64,000 nt of DNA from Armadillidium nasatum (Eukaryota; Arthropoda; Malacostraca; Isopoda; Armadillidiidae): contig SEYY01001231.1 in NCBI GenBank assembly GCA_009176605.1, positions 51,233 to 115,232 on the forward strand, given 5' to 3'. Below, piece by piece: positions 51,461 through 62,612 of the stretch; position 1 is the stretch's first letter, and every line of letters starts with the position of its first letter. The position numbers and the translations under genes are program-made. A model generated the notes under the pieces. That model saw only the letters and a program-made list of their open reading frames with translations. It did not search any database and was not told the origin of the DNA.

Positions 51461-52560
51461 TTAAAGTTACAAGAGAGTAAAGGGAGAGGTAACTCTATGT
51501 TTGAAAGTGTTTTATATGGATTGAAAGATTTGATGGAAGTAAGTTTAAAATGTAATTTGCCTGAAAGTGTGAATGCTTTAAGAAGGGAGATTATGAGCGA
51601 ATGTATTAAACATCCAGAAAAATTAGGGATAATCAAAGTTAGAAATTATAAGAAAGAACTAGAAAGTATGTGTCAATCAGGAGTAAAGTCTATTCAGAAT
51701 GTGTTGGCAGTAGTGAAGTGATTTGTTTGGAGTGGTAGTGTATGTGCATTATGGAGGTGAGAAACCAATTGTGTATAAGTCAAAAAAATTGAAAAAGGAT
51801 TGTATATTTGTGTTGCATTTGCAATGTTTGGATGATTGTCATTATAATTGGGTAGTGGAAAGAAAGAATTACGAGAGAATAATGGAAGAACCAGAAAATG
51901 AGTTAAATAGGAATGTGTATGAATCTGCAGTCTTTGGATGTGTTGATGGTGGAGTCCTTGTAGAAAATATTGTTCATATTGGAAACCGGCGGGATTGCAG
52001 ACATGGTGATCGATGTATGACAGTAGATTTGAAGGTAGATGGCAGAATAAAATGTGGTTTAATTGATACTGGGGCAAGATTAGCATAGTCAGCAAGAGTG
52101 TGGTAAATGAGTTGAAAGAAAAGACAAATGACCTGAAAGTAGTACCCATTTGATTAAGAATTCAAGGCTTAGGGATATGGTAAAGTGAATGTTGCAGAGG
52201 CAGTTGAAGTTGGAATTTCAATAGGTAATTTAGGAATGGTGGTGAATCAGATGTGTTTGGTGATGAATGATGTTGACTTACCTTTTTGTTTTTTTGTTTG
52301 GCATGGACTTTTTGAGTGAGAATAGGTTGGTTGTGGATATGGTTAATAACTCTTTAATGAAAGATGATGTATGTATTACAAAATTTTGTATGGATGAATC
52401 TGAGAGTCTAGGGATGGCATTTGCTGGTGTGATTGAATTGGATGCAAGAGATGAAAATGAGGTATTGAGTGATCAGGATATTTGGGAAATGCAACAAATG
52501 AGTTCAGAAATCCAGAGGTTGAAACAGTGTATTAAAGAGAGTAAGATTGTCAGTGAATGG
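51461..52560 (+). pseudogene. Extra retropepsin-like domain between RNase H and integrase, element 3
   Basis: After RNase H an open segment (51497-51721) of unknown family is followed by 51723-52088 and 52267-52872. A second aspartic-protease-like region starts at GLIDTGARLA (DTG at 52065-52073), continues across a frame break with a SKSVVNELKE segment and an IQGLG segment, and ends GMDFLSENRLVVDM (52300-52340). The first protease of the same element ends in FLKENRLIID, so the FLxENRLhhD tail is shared. I read it as a diverged duplicate of the protease domain; its activity is unknown. Confidence 0.6.
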
Positions 52561-52872
52561 CCTAAAGAACTGAATAACTTTGTTAGGTATATGAATAAGT
52601 TTTTGATTGATGGAGATGTTTTGTATATTGTTAAAATGGCAAAAGAGGAATGTTTGAGCTGTATTCCTGTAATGTCTTTGAATGGGTTGATTGGTTTGGT
52701 GATTGTATTGCACAGAGCATATGGTCATCCAGGGAAGCGGAAGTTGGTGACTTTGATGAAGAACGTGATTTTTCATCCATGTTTGGTTAAATTGGCTGTG
52801 GATGTTGCTACTACATGTGACAGGTGTTACAATTACAATATTACAATTTTTTTAATGGTTCCACAGTTCTAA
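52561..52872 (+). pseudogene. Gypsy element 3 integrase N-terminal zinc-binding domain, truncated
   Basis: VIVLHRAYGHPGKRKLVTLM and then TTCDRCYNYN supply the H-H-C-C residues of the integrase zinc finger. The catalytic core is missing: sequence similarity ends at about 52850 and AT-rich DNA follows up to a (TA)n array at 53017. Confidence 0.75.
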
Positions 52873-53014
52873 CAGAAATTATTTTTAAATTTACAAGTTC
52901 AATGAGACAAATGCTTTGGTTTTGGTTTCTATATTTTGAAAAGCCTTTTAGCTAAATTCAACCACTTTTACAGCACAAATAAGTAATGTAATTTAGTTAT
53001 TTATATTTATACTG

Positions 53015-53016
<2 letters not shown>

Positions 53017-53109
<93 letters not shown>
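53017..53109. repeat. (TA)n array at the element 3/LINE junction
   Basis: Separates the truncated Gypsy element from the LINE 3' fragment. Confidence 0.97.
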
Positions 53110-54070
<961 letters not shown>

Positions 54071-54099
54071 TTACGTATCATGCAATCGATAAAAACTTT

Positions 54100-55378
54100 C
54101 AAAGGCAAAACTTTGTATTGAATGCAGAACCTCTTTCTGAGCGCCATACAGGCGACTATCTTGAAACTGTATTTGAAAAGATGCTGACAAAATGGAAGAT
54201 TTCATTAAATGAAGTGCACTGCGTAGTCAGGGATTCGGGCACAAATATAAAAAAAGCACTTTCTCTGGCAAGAGTGAAAAATGTAGATTGCTTTGCACAC
54301 CAAACTCAGATAGTAGTTAAAAATTAAATTATGAGTCAAAAATGTGTATCCGATTTAATAACCAAATGTAGGTTAATTGCTACGCATTTCAATCACTCCG
54401 TTCGTAGCCCAAAATGAGCTGAAGAAAATACAAACAAGATTAAATTAAATGTTCGTCCACTTTCTGTCATGCAAGATATTCAAACACGCTGGAATAGTAG
54501 TTTGCATATGCTTGAGAGGATGAGCGAAATTAATGAGGCCATTTGCCTTTATGCTTCAAGCAGCACAAAAATAAAGCCTCTAACAGCTGACGAAAATGAC
54601 ATTTTAAATAATTGTATTAATATCCTTAAGCCTTTTGAAGAATTAACAAATTAACTAAGTCCTTGCATTGAATTAACAAGTTCAGCTGAATCATGTTTGT
54701 CAGATGTGATACCACTTGTTTCAACATTGAAAGTTGTGTTAACAAATGTTATTAAGTCTAAGGGAGTTTCAAGGATGACTGAAACATTAATGAAGGAGAT
54801 GAACGACAGATTTGAAAACCTGGAAAATGATGATGCTTATACAATTGCAACCTTTTTAGATCCTAGGTACAAAACAAAATTTTTTAAACCACTTGTTTCT
54901 CAGAATGTTAAAATCAAATTAGGATGCTTATGCGATGAGATGATAGAAACAGCTAAAATAACGCCTTTTCAAGAAAAAGCAAAAGCTCTCAGATACAAAA
55001 GAAACAAAATCTGTTAGCTTAAGCATTGCTAAATCAATGAAAGAGCTTCTAGATTCCAGCAGCGATGAAGAATCACAGTCAGAAGTGTCAAAGGATACAA
55101 TATCGATTATTGAAAATTATCTGAAACTCCCACGTTTGGAGGCAGATAAAGACCAACTGGTTTGGTGGAGAGATAATTGCAAAAGTTTCCCTTTTCTTGC
55201 TGAGCTGGTAAGGACTTATTTAGCATGTCCTTCAACTAGTGTTGCTAGTGAGCGTCTTTTCAGTGGAGCAGGCCTCATTTACGACGAAAAGCGAACCAAA
55301 CTTTCACCTGAAAGAGCCCAAAAGCTTTTATTTCTAAAAAATAACTTACCAATTATTAACTTCAAATGGAATATGTGA
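54100..55378 (+). pseudogene. hAT-family transposase, N-terminus missing
   Basis: Visible in order: VHCVVRDSGTNIKKALSLA (second catalytic Asp), NVDCFAHQTQIVVKN, a stop near 54326, MQDIQTRWNSSLHMLERM (RW motif), NCINILKPFEELTN then a stop, VSTLKVVLTNVIKSKGVSRM, DAYTIATFLDPRYKTKFF, and the dimerisation region (LVWWRDNCKSFPFLAELVRT, STSVASERLFSGAGLIYDEK). The BED zinc finger and first catalytic Asp are not found. Sequence type is the ZBED/RICESLEEPER-like branch. The ATCCGC array at 53986 is the probable left end; the right end is lost in (TA)n. Confidence 0.88.
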
Positions 55379-55413
55379 AACTGTGAAGTGTGAAGGTAAT
55401 ACTGAATTACTGG

Positions 55414-55660
<247 letters not shown>

Positions 55661-55735
55661 TGTAACAAAAACACATACAAAAATAACAATAATGACAACA
55701 ATAAAAATAACACTAATAGTAATAACAATAATAAT

Positions 55736-56116
<381 letters not shown>

Positions 56117-57136
56117 TGTAGGGGTTAGGTGATAGGTTTGTTTTATTTTACTAGGTGTGTTTTATTTTACTTATTTTTCTTAAATAAAAATATTTATTTG
56201 TTAATTTCAGAAAAGATTCTTTTGTTAATTTATACTCTTATACCTGTGGTATTATTGATGAAGTTTCTTTATAACCTGAAATTATATTGAAGGTTGTTGA
56301 TTATTTATACCCATATTGGATTTAGAAATTGAAGATTAATCTTATCCTCAAAAAAACTTACCTGTGATATCCAGAAATACGGAATATAAGCCTTGTTACA
56401 TCATCAAGGTATGGGCATAGTAATTGTATAAAGTATTGTTGTATTGAATGCATAAAAGAAGAAAAGCAATAATGGGAATGTTTTATTTTAGGCTTTTAAC
56501 ATTGGGATTTCATCAAGTTACCCAAAATCGAAAACAGGGAAAGTGAAGTGATTGGCCCATAGATCATCTTGCAAATTTTACCAATAAATAGTATTAATAC
56601 AGTTATTGGTCTGGTTAAAGAAATTAACAACAATAGGTTGGTAATGAATAATTCATTAATGAAATTGTAAATAGTAATTCTCGGTAGGACTGTGGAATAA
56701 TCCATAATAATCCAAAAATTATTTATCTTATTATTTGTAAGTTCATTGTTTTTCTAAGGTTTTGAGTAATTTCTATAACTATTAACTATAAATAATAATA
56801 ATCTATAAGAATGTTAGTATTCATAAGCTTCATAAATGTTTTGATTTCGGAATTTTGTTTTATTGCTCGTAACATGAGTGGTCCCTGAAATTGAATCTTA
56901 CCGTTAGAAACTATTGGATGTGTTGATCTCAATAATTATATATAAAAAGAAAAGAAATACAACCAATAAGACTTTTCAATAGTACTTGAGCTTATATTTA
57001 CCTTCTATCTGGATCTCCTCCCTACAACTGTTTTCCAACTTGATAGTATATTTCTTTCTAATTCTTCTTCCTACATCGTCGATCTTTTCTATCAGATACC
57101 TGTTTACTCCTCATACTTTTCTCACCCTCCTTTACA
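56117..57136 (+). mobile_element. 5' LTR of Gypsy element 4
   Basis: About 1020 bp from TGTAGGGG to CTTTACA, with TGTA/TACA ends. The left edge is fixed by the end of Penelope homology at 56116; the right edge lies 14 bases before the primer-binding site. No 3' LTR is present. Confidence 0.75.
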
Positions 57137-57150
57137 TAGAAGAGTTTTAT

Positions 57151-57168
57151 TGGCGCCCGAACAGGGAC
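57151..57168 (+). promoter_or_regulatory. tRNA-Lys-type primer-binding site, Gypsy element 4
   Basis: TGGCGCCCGAACAGGGAC, the standard complement of a lysine tRNA 3' end. Confidence 0.95.
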
Positions 57169-57395
57169 CACTCGTGTTGCGAAGCGTTGAATCAGTTTTT
57201 GAGAGAGCAGTTTTGAATTAATTATTTGTAATCACTCCAATGGGAAAGTTATTTTAGGTAGGATAGGATGTTTAATTCTTTGTTTTAGTCTTGTTGCAGA
57301 TCCTGAAGTGGTTGGGGGTTGAATTGAAAGAAACCAGTGGAATCTTTCTCAACCGAAGTCAGATAAGTTGTTTAAATAGATTGTTGTAATGTAAA

Positions 57396-59170
57396 ATGGA
57401 CCCTAAAAATCAATTATCCTTAAGTGCATATTTAGCTTCGGTAGAATCTCCCAATAAAATATCCCCTATCACTTGCCAAACGACAGTACCCGTAATACCT
57501 ACCGGAGCAGTTTGTAGTATTATCAGTAACTTAGAAAGACGAATGTCCGAATTGGCTTCGAAAATGGATGATGGCCCTAAAAGGGAGGATTCTTTATTAG
57601 ATTTGGATGAACCTGAATCTCCTCCAATTTCTGATGCCCCTGTTTTCTCTTCTTCCTTTACATTGCCTTTTGAACATAAAGAAACTCCACCTCTTTTTGC
57701 TCATACTACTCTTGTTAACACCATACAGGGTTCTATTCCTTCGGTGATGGGTCATGCTCCTTCGGTCTCTGGAATGGTCACTGGGGTACGGTTTACTGGT
57801 ATTGGGGAACTTAACCGGGGTATTGGGGTAATTAGTAATCCCTCAGTAAGTAGTACTAATTTCAGTGTAAGTAGTAGTAGTCCTGTAATGGGTAATGTAA
57901 ATGTACCTGTAGGCAATAATACCGAATAATATTGAACTATCATTAATGAAACAACAGCTGTCTCTGTTAACAGAGGCAGTTGGAATGTTGGCAGACTTGG
58001 TCAAAAATTCCCAAAAACCTAAAGTTGTAGCTCCTTCTAAATTTCAGTATGAACTTGAGCACGATTTACCTAGAATTTTTTGTGCAATTTGAACAATTTT
58101 GTAGTATTAATTACCCTGGTGCGCATGATCAATGGTGTAGGTTGTTAGAAAAATATTTAGAGGGAAGTTTTTTGAAGTTATATACTGTTGTCATTAAAAC
58201 TGTAGAAAACTACTGGGAAGTAAAAACAACTTTATTAAAATGGTTTACAAATGAGGAACGGAGAAAAAACGAAAATAGGTTACATGATTTTATGTCTGCT
58301 CATAGATTATCGGGTGAAAGCATTAATATGTTTGCATTAAGGTTAGAACACTTAGCAGGAAAGGCTTATCCCGGAGTAAATATGAGGGATCATGACGCTC
58401 TTAGAACTGCTTTCCTTTTAAATTTGCCTAAGAACGTGGAACATAAATTGAAAGAATATATCATTCAAAATGAAGTTACAAGTGGAACTCGTGTCCCTTG
58501 GGAAAGGTTAGTTACACTCGCAGATTGTTATGATTATGATCGCAGAAATTATAATGTAAATAATAGTAATGTAGAACGAATTCTTGGTAATAGTGAGAAA
58601 TCAAGCTTGATTAATAATGGAATGGATAAAACAGAAGTAATTGAAATTGATACTGTTAACGTTAAACCCAGTTGGAGCGATATTGTTAGAAGAAATCAAA
58701 ATCAACTCCTTACGAAGAACAGTTTCACCAATCCTAGATCCTCCACGGATGATGATAGCAACTTTAAAAATTCTCAAAAATGTGAGTATTGTGGGAAAGA
58801 TGGACATATTATGAGAGATTGTTATAAATTCTTGGGGATTTGTTCTTATTGTAAACAAAAGGGTCATATTAGAAGTGATTGTCGAGCTACAAAAGCAATT
58901 ATTCAAAATAATACTAAACTTAAGTGTCCCTTTTGTCAGGGCCCTCATTTAGGTATGAATTGCCAAAACAATAAGCAAAATCCCAGTTCTTATCTTACAT
59001 CAGATACCAAAACCCTCACTTTCACAAATTCTCAGAAAAACCCAGAAAACGACATCACCTTCAATAAAAATGCTAAAGGAGCAATTCCTAAGTATAAGAT
59101 TATAGAGAATTGTCAACTTTGTGGGGGATCGCATAATGAAGGAAGTTGTTTTGGTGACAATTTAAACTAA
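57396..59170 (+). pseudogene. Gypsy element 4 gag, nearly intact
   Basis: Starts at ATG 57396 (MDPKNQLSLSAYLASVESPN). The N-terminal region is Ser/Pro-rich; a frameshift near 57915 leads into IELSLMKQQLSLLTEAVGML and another at the T run near 58073 into the main ORF (58049-59170). Capsid-like phrases are FVQFEQFCSINYPGAHDQWC and FALRLEHLAGKAYPGVNMRD. Knuckles: CEYCGKDGHIMRDC and CSYCKQKGHIRSDC, then CPFCQGPHLGMNC and CQLCGGSHNEGSC. The frame ends at TAA 59168-59170, immediately after the frameshift heptamer. The best-preserved member of the family that includes elements 1 and 2. Confidence 0.9.
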
Positions 59171-59202
59171 TAAACTCCACAGCTTTGAGCCACACTGTGG
59201 AG
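59161..59202 (+). promoter_or_regulatory. Ribosomal -1 frameshift cassette, element 4
   Basis: TTTAAAC (59161-59167) lies in the gag frame as T TTA AAC, just before the gag stop TAA. A 7-nt spacer leads to an 8-bp perfect hairpin: CTCCACAG (59175-59182), 12-nt loop, CTGTGGAG (59195-59202). The pol frame is exactly -1 and is open through the site. This is the standard layout of a retroelement gag-pol frameshift signal. Confidence 0.88.
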
Positions 59203-61055
59203 CCACATAACCTTACACAGAATGGGATGGCTCAGACTGATACATTCGTTATTAATCAAGACAAAACCATAGAGAAAATGCACTCTTCAAAGCCCATTGA
59301 AATTGTTGATATAAATCTTTGTCAGGCAGATATTGAGCCTTTAATTATTAATTTAGCTTTAAAAGACAGTGAAAAGGGGTTTTATGATGGTATGATTGAT
59401 ACGGGAGCTGGGATAAGTTTGGTTAGTTCAGCGATATTTCCTGTTCGTTCTGATTTACAATTGTTACCATCCCTTGATGTGAAAGCCATAAGTGGGTTTG
59501 GGAATGGTGCACGAATAAAGATTGAATCATATATTGAATGCCCATTGATTTTTAATAATGGTTTTAGAACCAAACCAGTGCAATTATATGTGGTCCCATT
59601 ACAATTTATGGATCATCATATTGTTTTGGGAGCTACATCATTGAGAGAAAATGGGTTAATACCCGATTTAACTAATAGGGAATTAATTCACCGAAATCTG
59701 AATAATTTTACAATAATTTCTAACGACATCAGTCACGATATACCTTTTTACAATTGTGTAACCGCATATTCTGTAGTTGTTCCTCCTCACCATTGTAAAT
59801 TAATACCTATAGAAATTCCTAAAAATGATATTAATATTTGTAATACTATTGTAGAATTTCAGGGAAAAGAGCATAAGTGTTTGGAGTTCTTAGCAGGTAT
59901 TGTAAATGGTTTGGAGGAGAGACCCAGAATAGCTTTATTTAATTTTTCTGATAAAGAGCAGTTTTTACGGAAACAGACGGTTATTGGCAAAATTACTTCA
60001 ATAACCCCGGAGCGAATAGCTTCAATTACAGTTCCTAGTGTAGATATTAATAGTATTAACCCCGAATTTGAATGGACAGTTGAAAAAATCACCTCTGAAT
60101 TTCAGTTTACAGACATTCCCTTGAATGATCAACAAAAAGAGAGTTTAATCCAGGTTTTATTATCCCATAGTGTCGTACTTAGTAAAGGAGATAATGATGT
60201 TGGACTCGCTAATAACATTACACATTCAATAGAATTGGAAACTAATAGACCGGTACGAGTTCCTGTTCGAAGGTTTCAGGGTCCATTGTTGCGAGAGATT
60301 GAGAAAGTGTGAGGCCTTGTTAGAGCACAACATCATCCGACCCAGCAAATCCCCCTTTTCAGCCCCTGTAGTTCCGGTCAGGAAACCCGACGGTTCACTT
60401 CGCCTTTGTATTGACTATCGTAAACTCAATGACGTCACTAAAACTGACTCATTTCCCCTTCCGAATTTAATAGACATGATTTATAACATGTATGGACAGA
60501 CATATTTCACGACAATAGACTTGGTTAAAGGTTACTACCAAATAGCCATGGACCCAGACAGTATTGAACAAACTGCTTTTTCCACACCCTTAGCTCAGTA
60601 TGAATATCTCAAAATGCCTTTTGGGGTGAAAAACGGACCTGCGACTTTTCAAAGGGGGATGATGTTGGCTTTGGCAGGGTTACCTTGGTCCAAGGTAATG
60701 GTTTACCTGGACGATATTATTATATTGGGACAGTCTTTTGAGGATCATATCCAGACACTGGACCAAGTATTAAAAGCTTTGGAAGTTAATGGATACAAAC
60801 TTAAGCCCTCAAAAACAAAATTATGTCGACATGAGGTGGATTTCCTTGGGCATAAAATCTCAGACCAGGGAATAATGCCTCTAGAGAAGAATCTTAGTGG
60901 TGTTTTAAATTTTCCTATACCTACCTCTATTAAACAGTTACGGCAATTCCTAGGAATGGTTAATTTCTATAGACGACATATCCCAAACTGTTCATTAATA
61001 GCCAAACCGTTATCATCCCAAACCGGTTGTAAAACAATTAATTGGACGCCTGAGT
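59161..61055 (+). pseudogene. Gypsy element 4 pol (protease, RT), truncated by Penelope DNA
   Basis: Entered by -1 frameshift. Protease: GMIDTGAGISLVSSA with an intact DTG, then AISGFGNGARIKIE and HHIVLGATSLRENG. A linker follows up to VLSKGDNDVGLANNITHSIE. One frameshift near 60300 enters RT: SPFSAPVVPVRKPDGSLRLC, FTTIDLVKGYYQIAM, MPFGVKNGPATFQRGMMLAL, catalytic VYLDDIIIL, FLGHKISDQGIMPLEKN and LRQFLGMVNFYRRHIPNCS. It ends in the region linking RT to RNase H at 61055, where Penelope sequence starts. With one frame break, this is the least decayed pol in the window. Confidence 0.92.
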
Positions 61056-61348
61056 GCTGTAAAAATTGGTAACCATGGGAGTGGAAGATGACTTACGAAA
61101 AACAGAAGTGAGAAAGGAAGAGGAAGTTCGAGTGATAGAGACATCAAGAAAAGAAAGGGTATTATTTTTTTCATGTTCTATGGTAAAACTTAATATTGGG
61201 ATGACAAGAATTGATGTAGTCTAAAAAGAGATGAACTGATAATACCCTTTCTTTTCTTGATGTCTCTATCACTCGAACTTCCTCTTCCTTTCTCACTTCT
61301 GTTTTTCGTAAGTCATCTTCCACTCCCATGGTTACCAATTTTTACAGC
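61056..61348. repeat. Perfect 110-nt inverted repeat with 73-nt loop
   Basis: 61056-61165 is the reverse complement of 61239-61348. It is the inner junction of two head-to-head Penelope copies; the right arm is coding for the plus-strand copy. Confidence 0.97.
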
Positions 61349-62068
61349 TCTACATCCCTTAAGTACAAAACCAATACCATATTAACCTATTTACATCGAG
61401 CCTACAGTATTTCTTCTTCCTATCTTTCTCTTCACTCTGAATTTGAATTCTTAAATAATTTATTCACCTCCCATAACTACCCTCCTAACATAGTTTCTCA
61501 ATACATTTTTAAGTTCTTATCCAAAATTTATCACCCTCCCTTTCCTGTCTCTACTGTCCATAAGAAAACTATATATTTCTCCGTCCTTTATCTTAACCAT
61601 TCCACAATTTCAATGACTTCCAAACTCTCTAGGACTTTATCTCATTTCTTTCCTCACCTTGACATACGCTTTTCTTTTCGTTCCTCTTTCAAAATTTCTA
61701 CTCTATTCCCTTACAAATCTTCACTTCCGTTTCCTCTGAAGTCATCAGTGGTTTATAAATTTTCCTGTCCCTCCTGCCAGAAGGGCTACATTGGTTCCAC
61801 TGTTCGTCTTCTTAGGACACGTATTTCTGAACACCAAGGTCTCTCCCCTCGTACTTCCCTTCCTCTTTCTAACCCTTCTTTTTCTAACATTCGCTCACAC
61901 TCTCAAACTTTCTGTCACTTTTTCCCTTTGCCTCAACACTTCTCTGTTCTGGATGGTCATCAAGATGTTTCCTCCCTCCATATTCTGGAATCACTATATA
62001 TTTCTAAACTCAAGCCCGGCCTCAATAATAATCAATTATCCTGTCCCCTATATATCTCACACTCTTAG
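61239..62068 (+). pseudogene. Penelope-like element: RT thumb remnant and GIY-YIG-type endonuclease
   Basis: The frame is open from the start of the arm: FLDVSITRTSSSFLTSVFRK is the FLDV block near the end of Penelope RT, followed by the ORF part from ATG 61328 (246 residues). The endonuclease region reads VVYKFSCPSCQKGYIGSTVR, with VYKF and YIG in place of the GIY and YIG elements, then LRTRISEHQGLS, and near the C-terminus LESLYISKLKPGLNN with the expected Glu and Asn. The RT fingers and palm are missing, so the copy is 5'-truncated, as is usual for these elements. The 3' UTR runs to 62470. Confidence 0.88.
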
Positions 62069-62470
62069 TCCTCTTTCCCTATATTAACATTTATATTTCC
62101 CTCTTTCCGCTAGTTGTTCATCTTGTAACTGAGGCTCCTGTCATTGCCTCCTCTCCTCTCTATTTTTAGATATATATATGCTCATTTGTATGTATGTATG
62201 TTGTATAAATGTTTATATGTATGTGCGTATGTTTTTGTTATGTATGTATGTATGTTGGTTACTTGTCGTGTTTGTATGATCCTCTTGTTTATAAAAAATT
62301 TTAACAACCAACCTAAGGTTCAGTTTACTATATTATTTCTTTAACCTTTTTTCTCTTTCACGATTCTTCTTCAATTGAACCGTGTTTGACTCGTCAGTTT
62401 GTTATTATTCATTTGTGTTTAGTTATTGTTGTATTGTCTTTTAAGTCTTAAATTTTACAAATTTTCATCT
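62069..62470 (+). mobile_element. Penelope-like element 3' UTR
   Basis: T- and C-rich, with TGTATGTATG runs. Its last 111 bases (62360-62470) mirror 56006-56116. No hammerhead motif is seen in it. Confidence 0.8.
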
Positions 62471-62491
62471 ATTATATATATATATATATAG
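62471..62491. repeat. (TA)n array at a Penelope 3' end
   Basis: Short array directly after the Penelope 3' end, mirroring the array at 55906-56005. Confidence 0.95.
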
Positions 62492-62612
62492 GAACCGACC
62501 GGGGCCCCGTCCCCGGCCCCGGCCCCGGCCAACCCCGGCCATTTTTACTGACCCCGGCCCCGGCCCCGGCCAAAAATCAAGGAAAACCGGGGTTGCCGGC
62601 CGGGGTTAAAAT
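62492..62612. repeat. CCCCGG word array, probable hAT-like left end
   Basis: CCCCGG occurs seven times and CCGGGG three times in about 120 bases; on the minus strand this gives GGGGCC-type repeats able to form G-quadruplexes. It follows a (TA)n array, as the ends of other hAT-like elements here do. The matching right end is not in the window. Confidence 0.6.
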
